Source: Diphasiastrum complanatum (lineage: Eukaryota; Streptophyta; Lycopodiopsida; Lycopodiales; Lycopodiaceae). Taken from it: a DNA stretch of 64,000 nt. Of this stretch, positions 49,766 to 62,006 are shown one piece after another. Under the pieces are notes generated by a model. It had not been told where the DNA came from and made no database searches. It saw nothing but the letters and a program-made list of their open reading frames with translations. Every line of letters starts with the position of its first letter. Positions within the stretch are counted from its first letter, which is position 1. The stretch covers positions 13,637,955 through 13,701,954 of the forward strand of contig CM055108.1 in assembly GCA_029204225.1 (NCBI GenBank), given 5' to 3'. Made by a program: the position numbers and the translations under genes.

Positions 49766-50331
49766 GAGCCGAGTATGAAAGCCGAGAAGTACTAGTTAAG
49801 AATGACAAGTAGAAACTGTGTAAGCCTCATGGTGAATCCTGAAAGATGGAATGACCTTGTAGTACCTAGTATTTCTAGGCAACTGTAATAAATGCAAGTA
49901 GGCCCCTCTTAGAAAAGTAGAGTGAGCCACGTTTTTATGGTGACCTCTAGTGGATGAGATAATTACACTTGTAATTTGTGTAATTTGGATTTGCCACTAG
50001 GATGCCACCTAAGGAACTCTCTTGCTTATTTAAGACTCCCCCCTTTGTAGAAGGGAGCTTTTTGTGTATGCATCTACTCCATGTCCTAATGAGAAGATCC
50101 TCCACGAGTTTGGTGCATCCTTGAGCTCCTTGATCATTCTTGTTTCTTGAGTGATGCATTTATGAACTTGCCCTTCCATTCCTTTGTGTGTGGTTGTGGA
50201 TTTAGTGGTGGATTAGTTTTCTTGTTTCTTGTTTTAGGTAGAATCAAGAATTCAAATAAACTAAATAGGCTGAAATTGTGGTTTAGTTCTTGCATATCCA
50301 TTTACATTTCAGTTCTTGATGTTCTTGGAAA

Positions 50332-50371
50332 GTCCAAGAATCAAGAGATGGGTGTTTCTTGATTCTTGGAC
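50332..50371. repeat. Perfect 15-bp hairpin in a TTCTTG-rich patch
   Basis: GTCCAAGAATCAAGA (50332-50346) pairs perfectly with TCTTGATTCTTGGAC (50357-50371) around a 10-nt loop. The surrounding 50140-50540 carries many TTCTTG words. Confidence 0.9.
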
Positions 50372-50650
50372 TCTCAAAATGTTGTCTAGTTAATTCTTGT
50401 TTCTTGTTTCTTGATTCTTGCATTAGGTAGAATGTATGTTAGATTAGTTTTCAGATTTCAAGAACTTGTCCATTTCGATTTGCAATAGTTAGAAGTAGGA
50501 TTTCTTGATTGTTCAATTGAACTGCATGTTGATTTCTTGGTTAAAGGCTGATTCTGATGAATCCCCAAGATACTCGGACAGAGCAACTCAAGAGCACCTC
50601 TCACCTTAGACCGAGGAGGTCTCTGAGAAGACGAGACTAATGAAGACTGA

Positions 50651-51224
<574 letters not shown>

Positions 51225-51843
51225 CATAAACACAACGAGGAGGGAGCTCAACTTTTTTATTGATCAAGTAAAATTGAAGAACATAAAATACAAACAAAAT
51301 GACTCTTATATAGTTCAGTCTCAGAAAGATTGAGTGGCACATTTCTATTGGCTCATTTCTAACTTAGAAGTCTAAATTAATTGGCACTCATTTGGAAGGG
51401 GAGAGATGTTATCTGACCCTTGAGGAAACTCATTTAATAAGTGGAAAGTTTTATCGTACATATTATTTGGTGGCTAAAACCATTTGAACTTAAAATCTCT
51501 TGGGCCCAAGCCAATTTTGTGGTCAAAGTTTTCAACGCAGCCCAAACCACCTCGTGGCGCGCATGCTAGTCGGTGGCCATAATGCATATGTAACTCCAAA
51601 TCAAATACCTTAGTGTAGTGAATAAACTATGTTGTTGTGTCTCTGAAGATAACATAGAAAATAAGCTCATGTGGTGTAGCCTCTTTACATAGCTCAAAAT
51701 AAACAGTATTTTGTTAACATAGAAAAACCTTGAGAATAAGAGGGCTAATAAGATGTGGCTACATAAGGACCCAATCGTCATTGTATATAAAGCCACATTT
51801 CTTAGTATTTTGAAACTTCCTCTCTCATTTCTAAAATTTTCTA

Positions 51844-53799
<1,956 letters not shown>

Positions 53800-53807
53800 G
53801 TGCGTAT

Positions 53808-54512
53808 CATAGATGCCCAACGTTTCTGAAACGCGTTTCAAAATCGGGTTCAGAAACACATTTTTGAAATTTTAAAAAAAAATTCCAAAAACGTTCTTTT
53901 TTTTTTTTTGGTTTTTTTTGGGGGCAATATGGGTATTAGATGAAAGCTCTAATTAAGAGCATAATTACTATGTAATTTGCCGACTATTTTGAGTGCAAGA
54001 TGGTCCAGTTCAGGTGCATTAATCCATGTTGGGTTCTGTCAAGGATAAAAATTCAAAACTAACCTCTAGCCTGTTGGTTACAATCACAAATGGTCCCAGT
54101 AAGTGTGTTTTCGCTCAGGGAGTTGGAAGGCCAAATCATGAAGAGGCCTTACCATCAGGGCCGGGGTCTACCGGCAGCCCCCGGACCCTACCGTTGGGGG
54201 GCATTGCCCCCCAAACCCCTCACCGGGGGGCTACCGCCCCCCGGACCCCCTGAGCATTTATTGAAAACCAAAGCAAATAACAGCCAAATAGCTATTGAAA
54301 ATAAAATTTGTTTGTGCCCCATCTACTACACTTTTGAGAGACAAAACGCTAGTTTGACCATTGATCCCCTAAAAAAAATTTCAGCCATAAGCTATTTTTC
54401 CAAAAAAAAAAAAAAATTACGATTCTGGGTATAAAAACAAGTTTCTCAGAAACGCGGTTTTAGATAGGAAGAAAACTTATTTTTCCTGGAAATGTGTTTT
54501 TGGACGTCTATG
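53808..54512. mobile_element. hAT-like non-autonomous element with perfect 8-bp TSD
   Basis: The 705-bp element is flanked by the identical octamer GTGCGTAT (53800-53807 and 54513-54520). Ends: CATAGATGCCCAA at the left and the complement CATAGACGTCCAA at the right, a 13-bp TIR with two mismatches. The interior contains GAAACGCG-type subterminal words, homopolymer T and A runs, and a strikingly GC-rich core (about 54160-54255) of G and C runs in inverted order. There is no transposase. An 8-bp TSD with CA...TG ends fits the hAT superfamily. The TIR start CATAGA is shared with the MITE at 22919. Confidence 0.88.
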
Positions 54513-54520
54513 GTGCGTAT

Positions 54521-56339
54521 ATAGCGTTCACACATGATATCAGTTCCAAAGTTGTAGAAACTTCATAAAATGTTCACAAAGAAGTTAAACTTTATTTTGC
54601 TTCAAGAAAATATTGGCATTGTGAATATTTCACATTAAAGCTCGATAGCTTGTTTGATGGCTTGATTTGTGAAAGTATCTAATCGTACTAGATGAGAGTA
54701 AAATATAATCTCTTTACGCAGTTATTATTTTTCATAAAGTGTTACACGTGTGCTTATACATGCCAATTTCCAGCATCACGAAAGTGTAAGTGCCATTGTA
54801 CTGACTATTAAACCAAGGAGGGTCTAGTTTTGATGACCAATCAATGGATTTTAACTCTTAAACCATTGCTAGCAAACAATGAGAATTCTGAATACCTCCA
54901 TAAAAATGATTATGTATCAAACCTCTTGGAGATCAAAGATAAATTTCACCCAATAATGGGTAGCTTCAAAATCAGCTGTGAACACAAACACATCCCCATG
55001 AGCCTACAATTTGATCCTCGGAGAACATTTTGTTTGACAACTTCCAAAGAGGCACATATGCCTAGTTTGCATCAATGTTGCATTGTTGCAGGGCCGGGTG
55101 CCATCATAACAATTGTTCTTGGTTGAGAAGAACCTACAAATATCATAAAGTCAAGTTAGTGTCTCACTTAAACGCACTAGTTGTTCAAAGTATTATACAA
55201 AAGCATTTTCTACAATAAGATGTAAAATGGTCCACATAGCTTAGACTAACGTAAGTCACCCAAATCCCATGATTCTTGACCTTATCAGAAACCAAGTTTG
55301 GTGATAGCCAAACTTCAATAACTCATAGTACCTACTCCCAATCCAAAATAATCGACATTTCATCCTTCATACTCTAAAACATACTATGGCAATTAATGGG
55401 TTCGTAATGAAAACTAGGGAAGGCAAAAGAAGAGATTAATAAAGTGAAGACTTGCTTTTTATTGAAGTATGTTTGTCCAAGGTGTGAGTACAATATGTAT
55501 GATGAAGCCACAAGAAATTAACAAATCACAAAAAATTCACAAATGTTTCTTATTATCAAATCTTCATGAAAGCGATTATTTCTAAAATCTTGTACGTGCC
55601 CATGTTGCTTAGTTTGGTGCATCTTTTCAATTACTCTTGGGGATTTGAGGTTTCATTCTTGTGTGCCTTGCATATCTTTTTGCTTGCACACACTGCACCT
55701 CTAGTCTACCACACTACCACCCAACCTATTGCACTTTTGCATGAATTGTGAATAACGTAATCACCAATACTACATATGAGAACGAAGAGAACCTGATTTT
55801 TCAAATGACACTTTGGATGGGCTAGCTATAGCAATGGTCTTCTAGCCTATCCTCATAGCACTAGATGTTTTTCACCATGTCCCAAAGCACCAATTGCTGA
55901 TATTGCTAAATCCTACATCATAATATCATACCTTTGGGGCACTCTTATCCAAATAAATACCATTTGAAACAATGATCAGAAAATATCAAATACTGACTTT
56001 GTACGACGTGACCTTTTAGAATTATGTATTTTTCTGAATAGGTGTGATTCGAGAGCACATAACTAGTATGAGATTTTGGCTTGTTCCTAACTTCTCATAA
56101 CACCTACAATGAACATTATGTTGTTGTGTCGACATGATCAAAGGTCCTTGGGGCATATCAACTTCTAGCTTATTAGTAGATATTGTTTGTTGTTGGCACA
56201 TATCATTGTCACAAGCAAAAATTGATATATCGAACAAAAACCAAACATACATACACTTAAAATGAACCTTACGCAATTGTATCATCGTGATCAAAGGCCC
56301 TCAGACTTTCCATGCAGGAAATGGATCCTACATTGTATT
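54521..56339. other. Unrecognised AT-rich stretch
   Basis: A 98-codon plus-strand frame at 54830-55126 has no known motif. The 3' side may hold the eroded pol of the gypsy remnant that follows, but no RT block is legible. Confidence 0.4.
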
Positions 56340-57430
56340 GGAACTCGTACACATGAGTATCCCAAGCGATGTAGGGTTTCCTAGCCACAGGCCAACATAT
56401 TCCAAATACCACATTGAGACAAGCCAAACGGATTATCTCAAATTCCACAACTCCTCAATATAGCTTTGAATGGTTAAAAGCATACCCACAACCGCAACCG
56501 TGGCATCCCACACTTTCGCACCCATTCCATTAGAGCCATTCTAATGTACATGGATGATTGTGTGCTCACTCTTAACCCTTTTATCAAAGATGAGTGAATA
56601 ACATTACGAGACAACCCAATGTCAAATAGAATAAAGACACCTCTACCACATAGATGTCCACACATAACAATCAAAGAAGTGCAAAGAAATTTGCTCTTGT
56701 CCAGATTGACCCTTTTATTTCTTAAACTTTCTCTTACACCAAGGTTGAAACCCTCCTGCAATAGGCATCGTCCAGATTGACCCTTTTATTTCTTAAACTT
56801 TCTCTTACAGCAAGGTTGAAACCCTCCTGCAATAGGCATCTCAGACTCCTTATTTCTATCCTCATAGTATAGGGTCATTTGCAATTCCCTATGGAGGCTT
56901 GGAGCCTGCTCCTTTTTTACAAAAGGCCTAAGGCTATCACCCAAGCCCTCCATGAAGTGGAATACCTACAAGAACATCGGAACCTCTTCTAGTATCCGTG
57001 TCAAGGCTTCTCTGTACTCGTCCACATACACGTGCATGGAGGCATTTCCTTGCTTAAGACTAGTCCAAGCCTACATAGCTTGGTTCTTCTCATCTAAAGG
57101 TACCCAATTTCCTGTAAACATATGTTTGAAAGATTCCTAGGTGGCAAGTACCAAATTGTCCTTCTCTAATTTTCTCCACCAATGTTGTGCAGTTTCTTGC
57201 AAATAGTAGGTTGTCTCGACAATCTTCTTATCATCATTGTCAATGCCACACATCTTAATGCCTTAGTTCTCAGCTGCTACCATAGTCGTTCCAATAACCC
57301 TTTCTAGTTCTTGAGGGATCTTGATGTCTTCAACTATTCAAGGATTTGATGTAACATAGCTTCCATGGTATCTACCTTTGAAGCCAAACGTGGTGATTTC
57401 CTCTCACATGATTGGGGGCTTAGATTTGGA
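56340..57430 (-). pseudogene. Ty3/gypsy gag and protease remnant
   Basis: Minus-strand order: a gag block YYLQETAQHWWRKLEK (about 57210), SFKHMFTGNWVP, LKQGNASMHVYVDEYREALT and FHFMEGLGDSLRP, with several internal stops (for example after LVLAT and after VPMFL). A 71-bp tandem duplication follows, then a protease-like block GVFILFDIGLSRNVIHSSLI, in which D-I-G-L-S stands where D-S-G-A-S/T is usual. Non-functional; RT and LTRs not legible. Confidence 0.8.
56699..56840. repeat. 71-bp tandem duplication
   Basis: Copies 56699-56769 and 56770-56840 differ at one position by eye (CACCAAGG versus CAGCAAGG). The length is not a multiple of three, so it shifts the frame of the gypsy remnant. It arose after, or late in, the decay of that element. 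Confidence 0.95.
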
Positions 57431-57741
57431 CATCCACTTCTCCTCATTTTTATTGTGGTCGACGCCTATTGGATTGATAGGTTCTTTATTATTGTTCTAA
57501 ATTTCTGAGGTAGGGGCTTTATGCCTACAAGGGCCAAGCCTGAGGGCAAGGTTTGAAGGGGCATAAAGCCTCCACCCCAAGATTTTAAATGGCATAAACA
57601 TTGCTTTCTGTCTCAGGAGTAATCTTTTGTCCAGGCAAGCTTGGGGGGCTGTTTAGGGGTAATTTTAAGTTTAAATTTTCCTCAAATTAAATGTTCTCTT
57701 TTGTTTAATTTTAGTTATTTAGTAGTGAAAATAGCAATCAA

Positions 57742-57744
<3 letters not shown>

Positions 57745-57784
<40 letters not shown>
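57745..57784. repeat. (TC)n microsatellite in the PLAC8 3' UTR
   Basis: A 40-bp TC run, 18 bp beyond the stop codon of the minus-strand PLAC8 gene, so it would be (GA)n in its transcript. The stretch 57431-57744 before it shows nothing else. Confidence 0.97.
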
Positions 57785-57788
<4 letters not shown>

Positions 57789-57802
57789 TTGAGAGAGAAG
57801 TA

Positions 57803-58679
57803 TTAACTGAGTGTTGGATCGATTCCACGGTTCTGCAGCTCGCGATACTCTTGGCATAATGCGAGCAGCTCACAGCAGCAATGCGTGCAGAAGTCATTGC
57901 AAGGATCCTCTGGTAGTTGAAATTTGGCACGCATCTTGTGACGATACAGGCATGAATAGCAGCATGGCGCACCCACTGCCCACGCTACCGCATAGATCAA
58001 CCCGTTTACAAAGCAAGCTGCACACAACCCTTTTACTATCAGTAACCCATTTCATCCCCAATCTTGCTAAAGGCATAAGTAACGAGGCAGCATGTGATAG
58101 GAAAGTCACTGCATCTTACATGATTGATCATCGTCCACCTTCTGCGCAATTTGTCCAAATGCGACGCAAGGCAGCCAGCATGTCAAACAACCTGCATAAT
58201 AATTTCAATTGTTGAAACTTATACACATCACTCTGCAAATGCGTAAGCAGTGAAGAAGATCAAATACTTGTTTGGACCCACAAGAACTTACAACTGAAGC
58301 ACTCGTTGCTGCAACCACATAAACCACTTGTCCACTGCGACGGGCCTGCGTTTGGCATCGGTGGAGCTTGCACATGCATTGCCTGCTGGCCAGACTGCGC
58401 AGCTTGAGGATGGAGAGAGGCATACCCTTGAGGGTACTGTGAGGGTTGTCCCTGGGTATACCCTTGAGGGTACTGTGGGGGTTGTCCCTGGGTATACCCT
58501 TGGGGGTACTGTGGGGGTTGTCCCTGGGTATACCATTGAGGGTACTGTGGGGGTTGTACCTGGGCATACGGCGGAGCTTGAGGGTAAAAGGCAGGAGGGT
58601 ACTGTTGGGGTTGTCCCTGAGGATACGCAGGTTGGCCATCGACTACTACACTCGGCCCATCAAACTGCTTGCCCACCAT
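57803..58679 (-). CDS. PLAC8-family protein (plant cadmium resistance / cell number regulator type)
   Basis: Three exons on the minus strand: 58679-58292 (ATG start; donor GTAAGT), 58191-58120 (acceptor ATTATGCAG, donor GTAAGA) and 58017-57803 (acceptor GTGTGCAG, TAA stop). Phases agree and give 224 residues. Residues 1-110 are a low-complexity Pro/Gln/Gly/Tyr region with four 12-residue repeats like QPPQYPQGYTQG. The PLAC8 domain starts at QWTSGLCGC, continues with FSCCLTCWLPCVAFGQIAQKV (the Cys-rich CCxxCxxPC membrane segment) and FVNGLIYAVAWAVGAPCCYSC (second hydrophobic segment), and ends with the conserved CQEYRELQNRGIDP. Family members are small plasma-membrane proteins linked to divalent-metal efflux or organ-size control; which applies here is unknown. 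The third acceptor could also lie 10 bp upstream. A copia LTR in the same orientation ends 263 bp upstream of the ATG. Confidence 0.88.
58421..58569 (-). repeat. 36-bp coding minisatellite in the PLAC8 gene
   Basis: About four 36-bp units encode the YPQGYTQGQPPQ repeats. Units are nearly identical at the DNA level, suggesting recent expansion or homogenisation. Length is a multiple of three, so copy-number change keeps the frame. Confidence 0.9.
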
Positions 58680-58941
58680 TGTGATTGATGTTCTTTGGAT
58701 CTCAATAGGAAACTAAGCAAGGTCCTCGCTTCGGAATTAAGTTCTAAGCTTTTGCAGTATGGCGATTGATATCCTTCCAACCTGAAGATGACGAAGCAAA
58801 CACAGACAATTGTGAAATCAACGCATAGAGAAGGATCGTAAGATGAGAGCAGTGTTTTATTGAAGACTCTAACTGCAATTATCAAGCAAGCAAAAGGGCA
58901 GAAGACTGATGTGCTTCTATGCCAACATAGCGTTTATTCAG

Positions 58942-59291
58942 TGTTATGTGAATTCCTGCAACAGCTGTGGAGGAATTAGGCGAGAATGACGGTCAATATA
59001 CGTAGAGACAAATCTAATGCAGACACATGAACATGAAATCACTTAATTATCAGAACATCAGAAGATGACACAATGAGAAACAATTGCGTACAGACAGCTT
59101 GAAGCCCAAAACAAGTATATTAGGCCGCTGTCCTCTACATTCACATATATCACTACTTGTCACATGCTAAGAAGTCCTTCACAGGACACAGGGCAAGTAC
59201 CAAAAAGCCTACGGTCCTGGCTGTCTATCGACCACGACCAACTACCTAAGATTCTCCAGCAGCTTATGTGGAATGCCAAAAATTCCTAACG
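58942..59291 (-). mobile_element. Copia 3' LTR (about 350 bp)
   Basis: The minus strand starts at 59291 with CGTTAGGAATTTTTGG (expected TG mutated to CG) just after a short purine-rich tract (GAGCTGGGGA), and ends ...ACATAACA at 58942. The TGTTA/TAACA terminal inverted repeat fits a copia LTR. It follows the RNase H stop in the right order. Confidence 0.75.
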
Positions 59292-59309
59292 ATCCCCAGC
59301 TCATTATAT

Positions 59310-61480
59310 TTAGCTATGTAACTCTACCATCCCCATCATTGCCCTTAGTTTGGTAAATCTATCTCTCGCCAACGCTTTGGTCATTGCATCAGCTATCATT
59401 TCATCGGTCCTACAACAAGATAACATAAGCTCCTTCACAAAGTGGTACTGGAGACTGATATGTTTACTTCTCTTGTGAAATCCTCCACTCTTGCATAGGT
59501 GAATTGAACCCTGATTATCGGTGAAGATTACAAAGCCTCCAGTATTGATCCTTATCTCTTTGCACAACTTCACCATCCGTATGTACTCTTTCATAGCTTG
59601 ACATAACCCCACAAACTCTGCTTCTGTAGAGGATAGTGCTACAGATCTCTGCTTCCCCATGTTAGTGTGCCACCAGCTGTCATGAATACATACCCGTGTG
59701 TGGACTTCCGGTCATTTATGTCACTGCCTCAATCTGAGTCTGTAATCCCATGACTTGATCATCGTTCTCATTGTAAGTGATCCCAAAATACAAGCTTCCT
59801 TTCCCCGTTTTGCTGCATTCCAATGCTCCTTAGCCAGGTTCGCCAAGTCCGGCTTAGCTTTCCTATTGTCATTGTCTGGTCTAGTACAGTCCATAGCATA
59901 CATTAGTGAGCCAATTAGGCTACTATAGGGACAATTTTGCATTTTCTCCCTAGCTCCATTGGAGTGCTCACCATATGACAATCCTCCATCCTGAACTTCC
60001 TTAGCACATCCCTAACGTAATTCCCTTGACTGATCCCTATTGTCGTATCTTCCCTATTTCTTATTGTTTCTATGCCAAGACAGTGATGCAGATTTCCAAG
60101 ATCTTTTATTTCAAACTGCTTTCGCAACTTCTTCTTGCATTCATTCATCATTTCTACATTATTACTCAGGATAATTATTTTATCAACATAGAGAGCTATC
60201 ACAATCAATAAGCTTCACAATCGTTTCTAAAAGATGCTATTATCAGAGCAACATTTCTGAAAACCATCCTTCCTACATGATATCTCCATCCTGTCATACC
60301 ACATTTGGATGACTGCTTCACTCCATACAACGCTCGTTTCAGCTTGCACACAAGATGTTGGTTCAGCTCATACCCTTCTGGATGCCTCATGTAAACCTCT
60401 TCAAACAGTTTGCCATTAAGGAAGGCCATCTTGACGACCAGCTGATGTATCTCCAAATTGTTGGCTGCTGCCCATGCCAGCAAGATTCTGATGGGAACAA
60501 TCCATGCAATTAGGGCGAATCTTTCTTCAAAATCCAGTCCGTCAATTTGTGCACACCCCTTTGCAACGAGTCTAGCCTTGTACTTCCCATCTGCTCTATA
60601 CTTATACACCCATCTACAGTCAATGGCTTTTCTCCCCTCTATCAGGTCCCATGCATCATTTTTCTTTAACAAATTCATCTCATTGTCCATTGCAAGCTTC
60701 CAGTCGTCCCATCTTGGAATTCTTTGGGGATCAGCATATACCTTTGGCTCCATCATTGTGTCCCCTGCCATAAAAACCACGTCCTCATATCTCTGGGGAG
60801 CCCTCTCCTGTCAGATCTTCTCAGGTCTACTTCCTCAAAGAAATCACTTCCGCACCCTCGGCTTCCTCTGAGGGTTCAATTTCAATCACTTCTTCTACTG
60901 TGGTGCCTACTGACTATCCTGCAATCATAATTGCGGGAATTGATTCCTTCATATATGATGTTCCACTTTCTTCCATTTGGCCCCCTTCGTAAAAAATTAC
61001 ATCACATGAGTGTAGCATTGTTTTGGTTGCTGGGTCAAACAGCTTATATTCCTTCTGTTGCTCTGAGTATCCTACGAAGATGCACTTCCTCTCCCTTTGA
61101 TCAAGCCTCTTTCTTGATTGCTTTGGAACTTGCCAGACATCCGAACACCCGGAGATCACTAACATCTGGCTTGTATCCATACCATAGCATAGGGAGTTTT
61201 TCCTCTTGCTGCCTTGTTTAGCACATAAACAACTGTTTTAACTGCCTCAGCCTACAAATACTTTGGCAATTCCCTGTCATGAAGCAAACACCTCACCAAT
61301 CCCATGATAGTCCTATTCTTCCTTTCTGGAAACCCCCTTTTGCTAAGGTGTGCACGAAATTGTGAACTCCCTCTTGATTCCATGCTCAATGCAGTAGGCA
61401 TCAAATGCCTTACTTCTGTACTCTCCTCCATTGTCTGAAATGCTGACCCTCTTCCCTAGCTGCACTTCCACCTGCAGCGT
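59310..61480 (-). pseudogene. Copia integrase - reverse transcriptase - RNase H remnant
   Basis: Minus-strand order: integrase end (ISDNGGEYRSKAFDAYC, HGIKREFT, ERKNRTIMGLVR, two stops), the post-integrase block RERKCIFVGYSEQQKEYKLF, RT (DAWDLIEGRKAIDCRWVYKYR, ARLVAKG, EIHQLVVKMAFLNGKLFEEV, MRHPEGYE, CKLKRALYGVKQS), the RT active site LYVDKIII in which the second Asp of YVDD is Lys, FEIKDLGNLHHCLGIE, and RNase H (VALSSTEAEFVGLCQAMKE, DNQGSIHLCK, HFVKELM). Stops and frameshifts separate the pieces. Gag and protease are missing; the 3' LTR follows at 59291. Confidence 0.92.
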
Positions 61481-62006
61481 GTGAACCACTCCAACACCTG
61501 GTTTTTATGTTTGATCACATTTGAATTTCAAAACGTGGTTGGCGTGCAAGCACATCCAAGGAAAGCACATTTCGGGAGCCCGGCCACATGCACAATGCAC
61601 ATTAGGGATGTGCATCCCATGGAACTTAAAGGCATGATGTATTTTACCCCAAACCACTTAGATTTTCTTCGCATAGCATTAAACTTTTTTCAATGGTGAA
61701 TCACACAATGGCAGGGTACATTTTACAAAGAAGCACTTGAATTTTTGTCACATGGCATGCTTGTCAATTGGACTCTTTTTAATGGTCAGTTAAACAAGCG
61801 TGGCAAAATAAGAAAGTTCATGATAGAACCCTTATCTTCTAAAATGTATAGCCAAATCATGTGGTAAGAGGGATGCCAACATAAGGGAAGTCCACATCTC
61901 AAGAGGTCCCCAAGCATGTTTACTTACTATCGAGTAAGTGGTGGGAATAGTCTCATTGCCAATAAATAGAAGGATGACATTATCGTAAACACCTCCAAGG
62001 TTCCAA
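61481..62006. other. Unrecognised stretch
   Basis: No domain or repeat recognised between the truncated copia integrase and the following decayed ORF. Confidence 0.4.
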
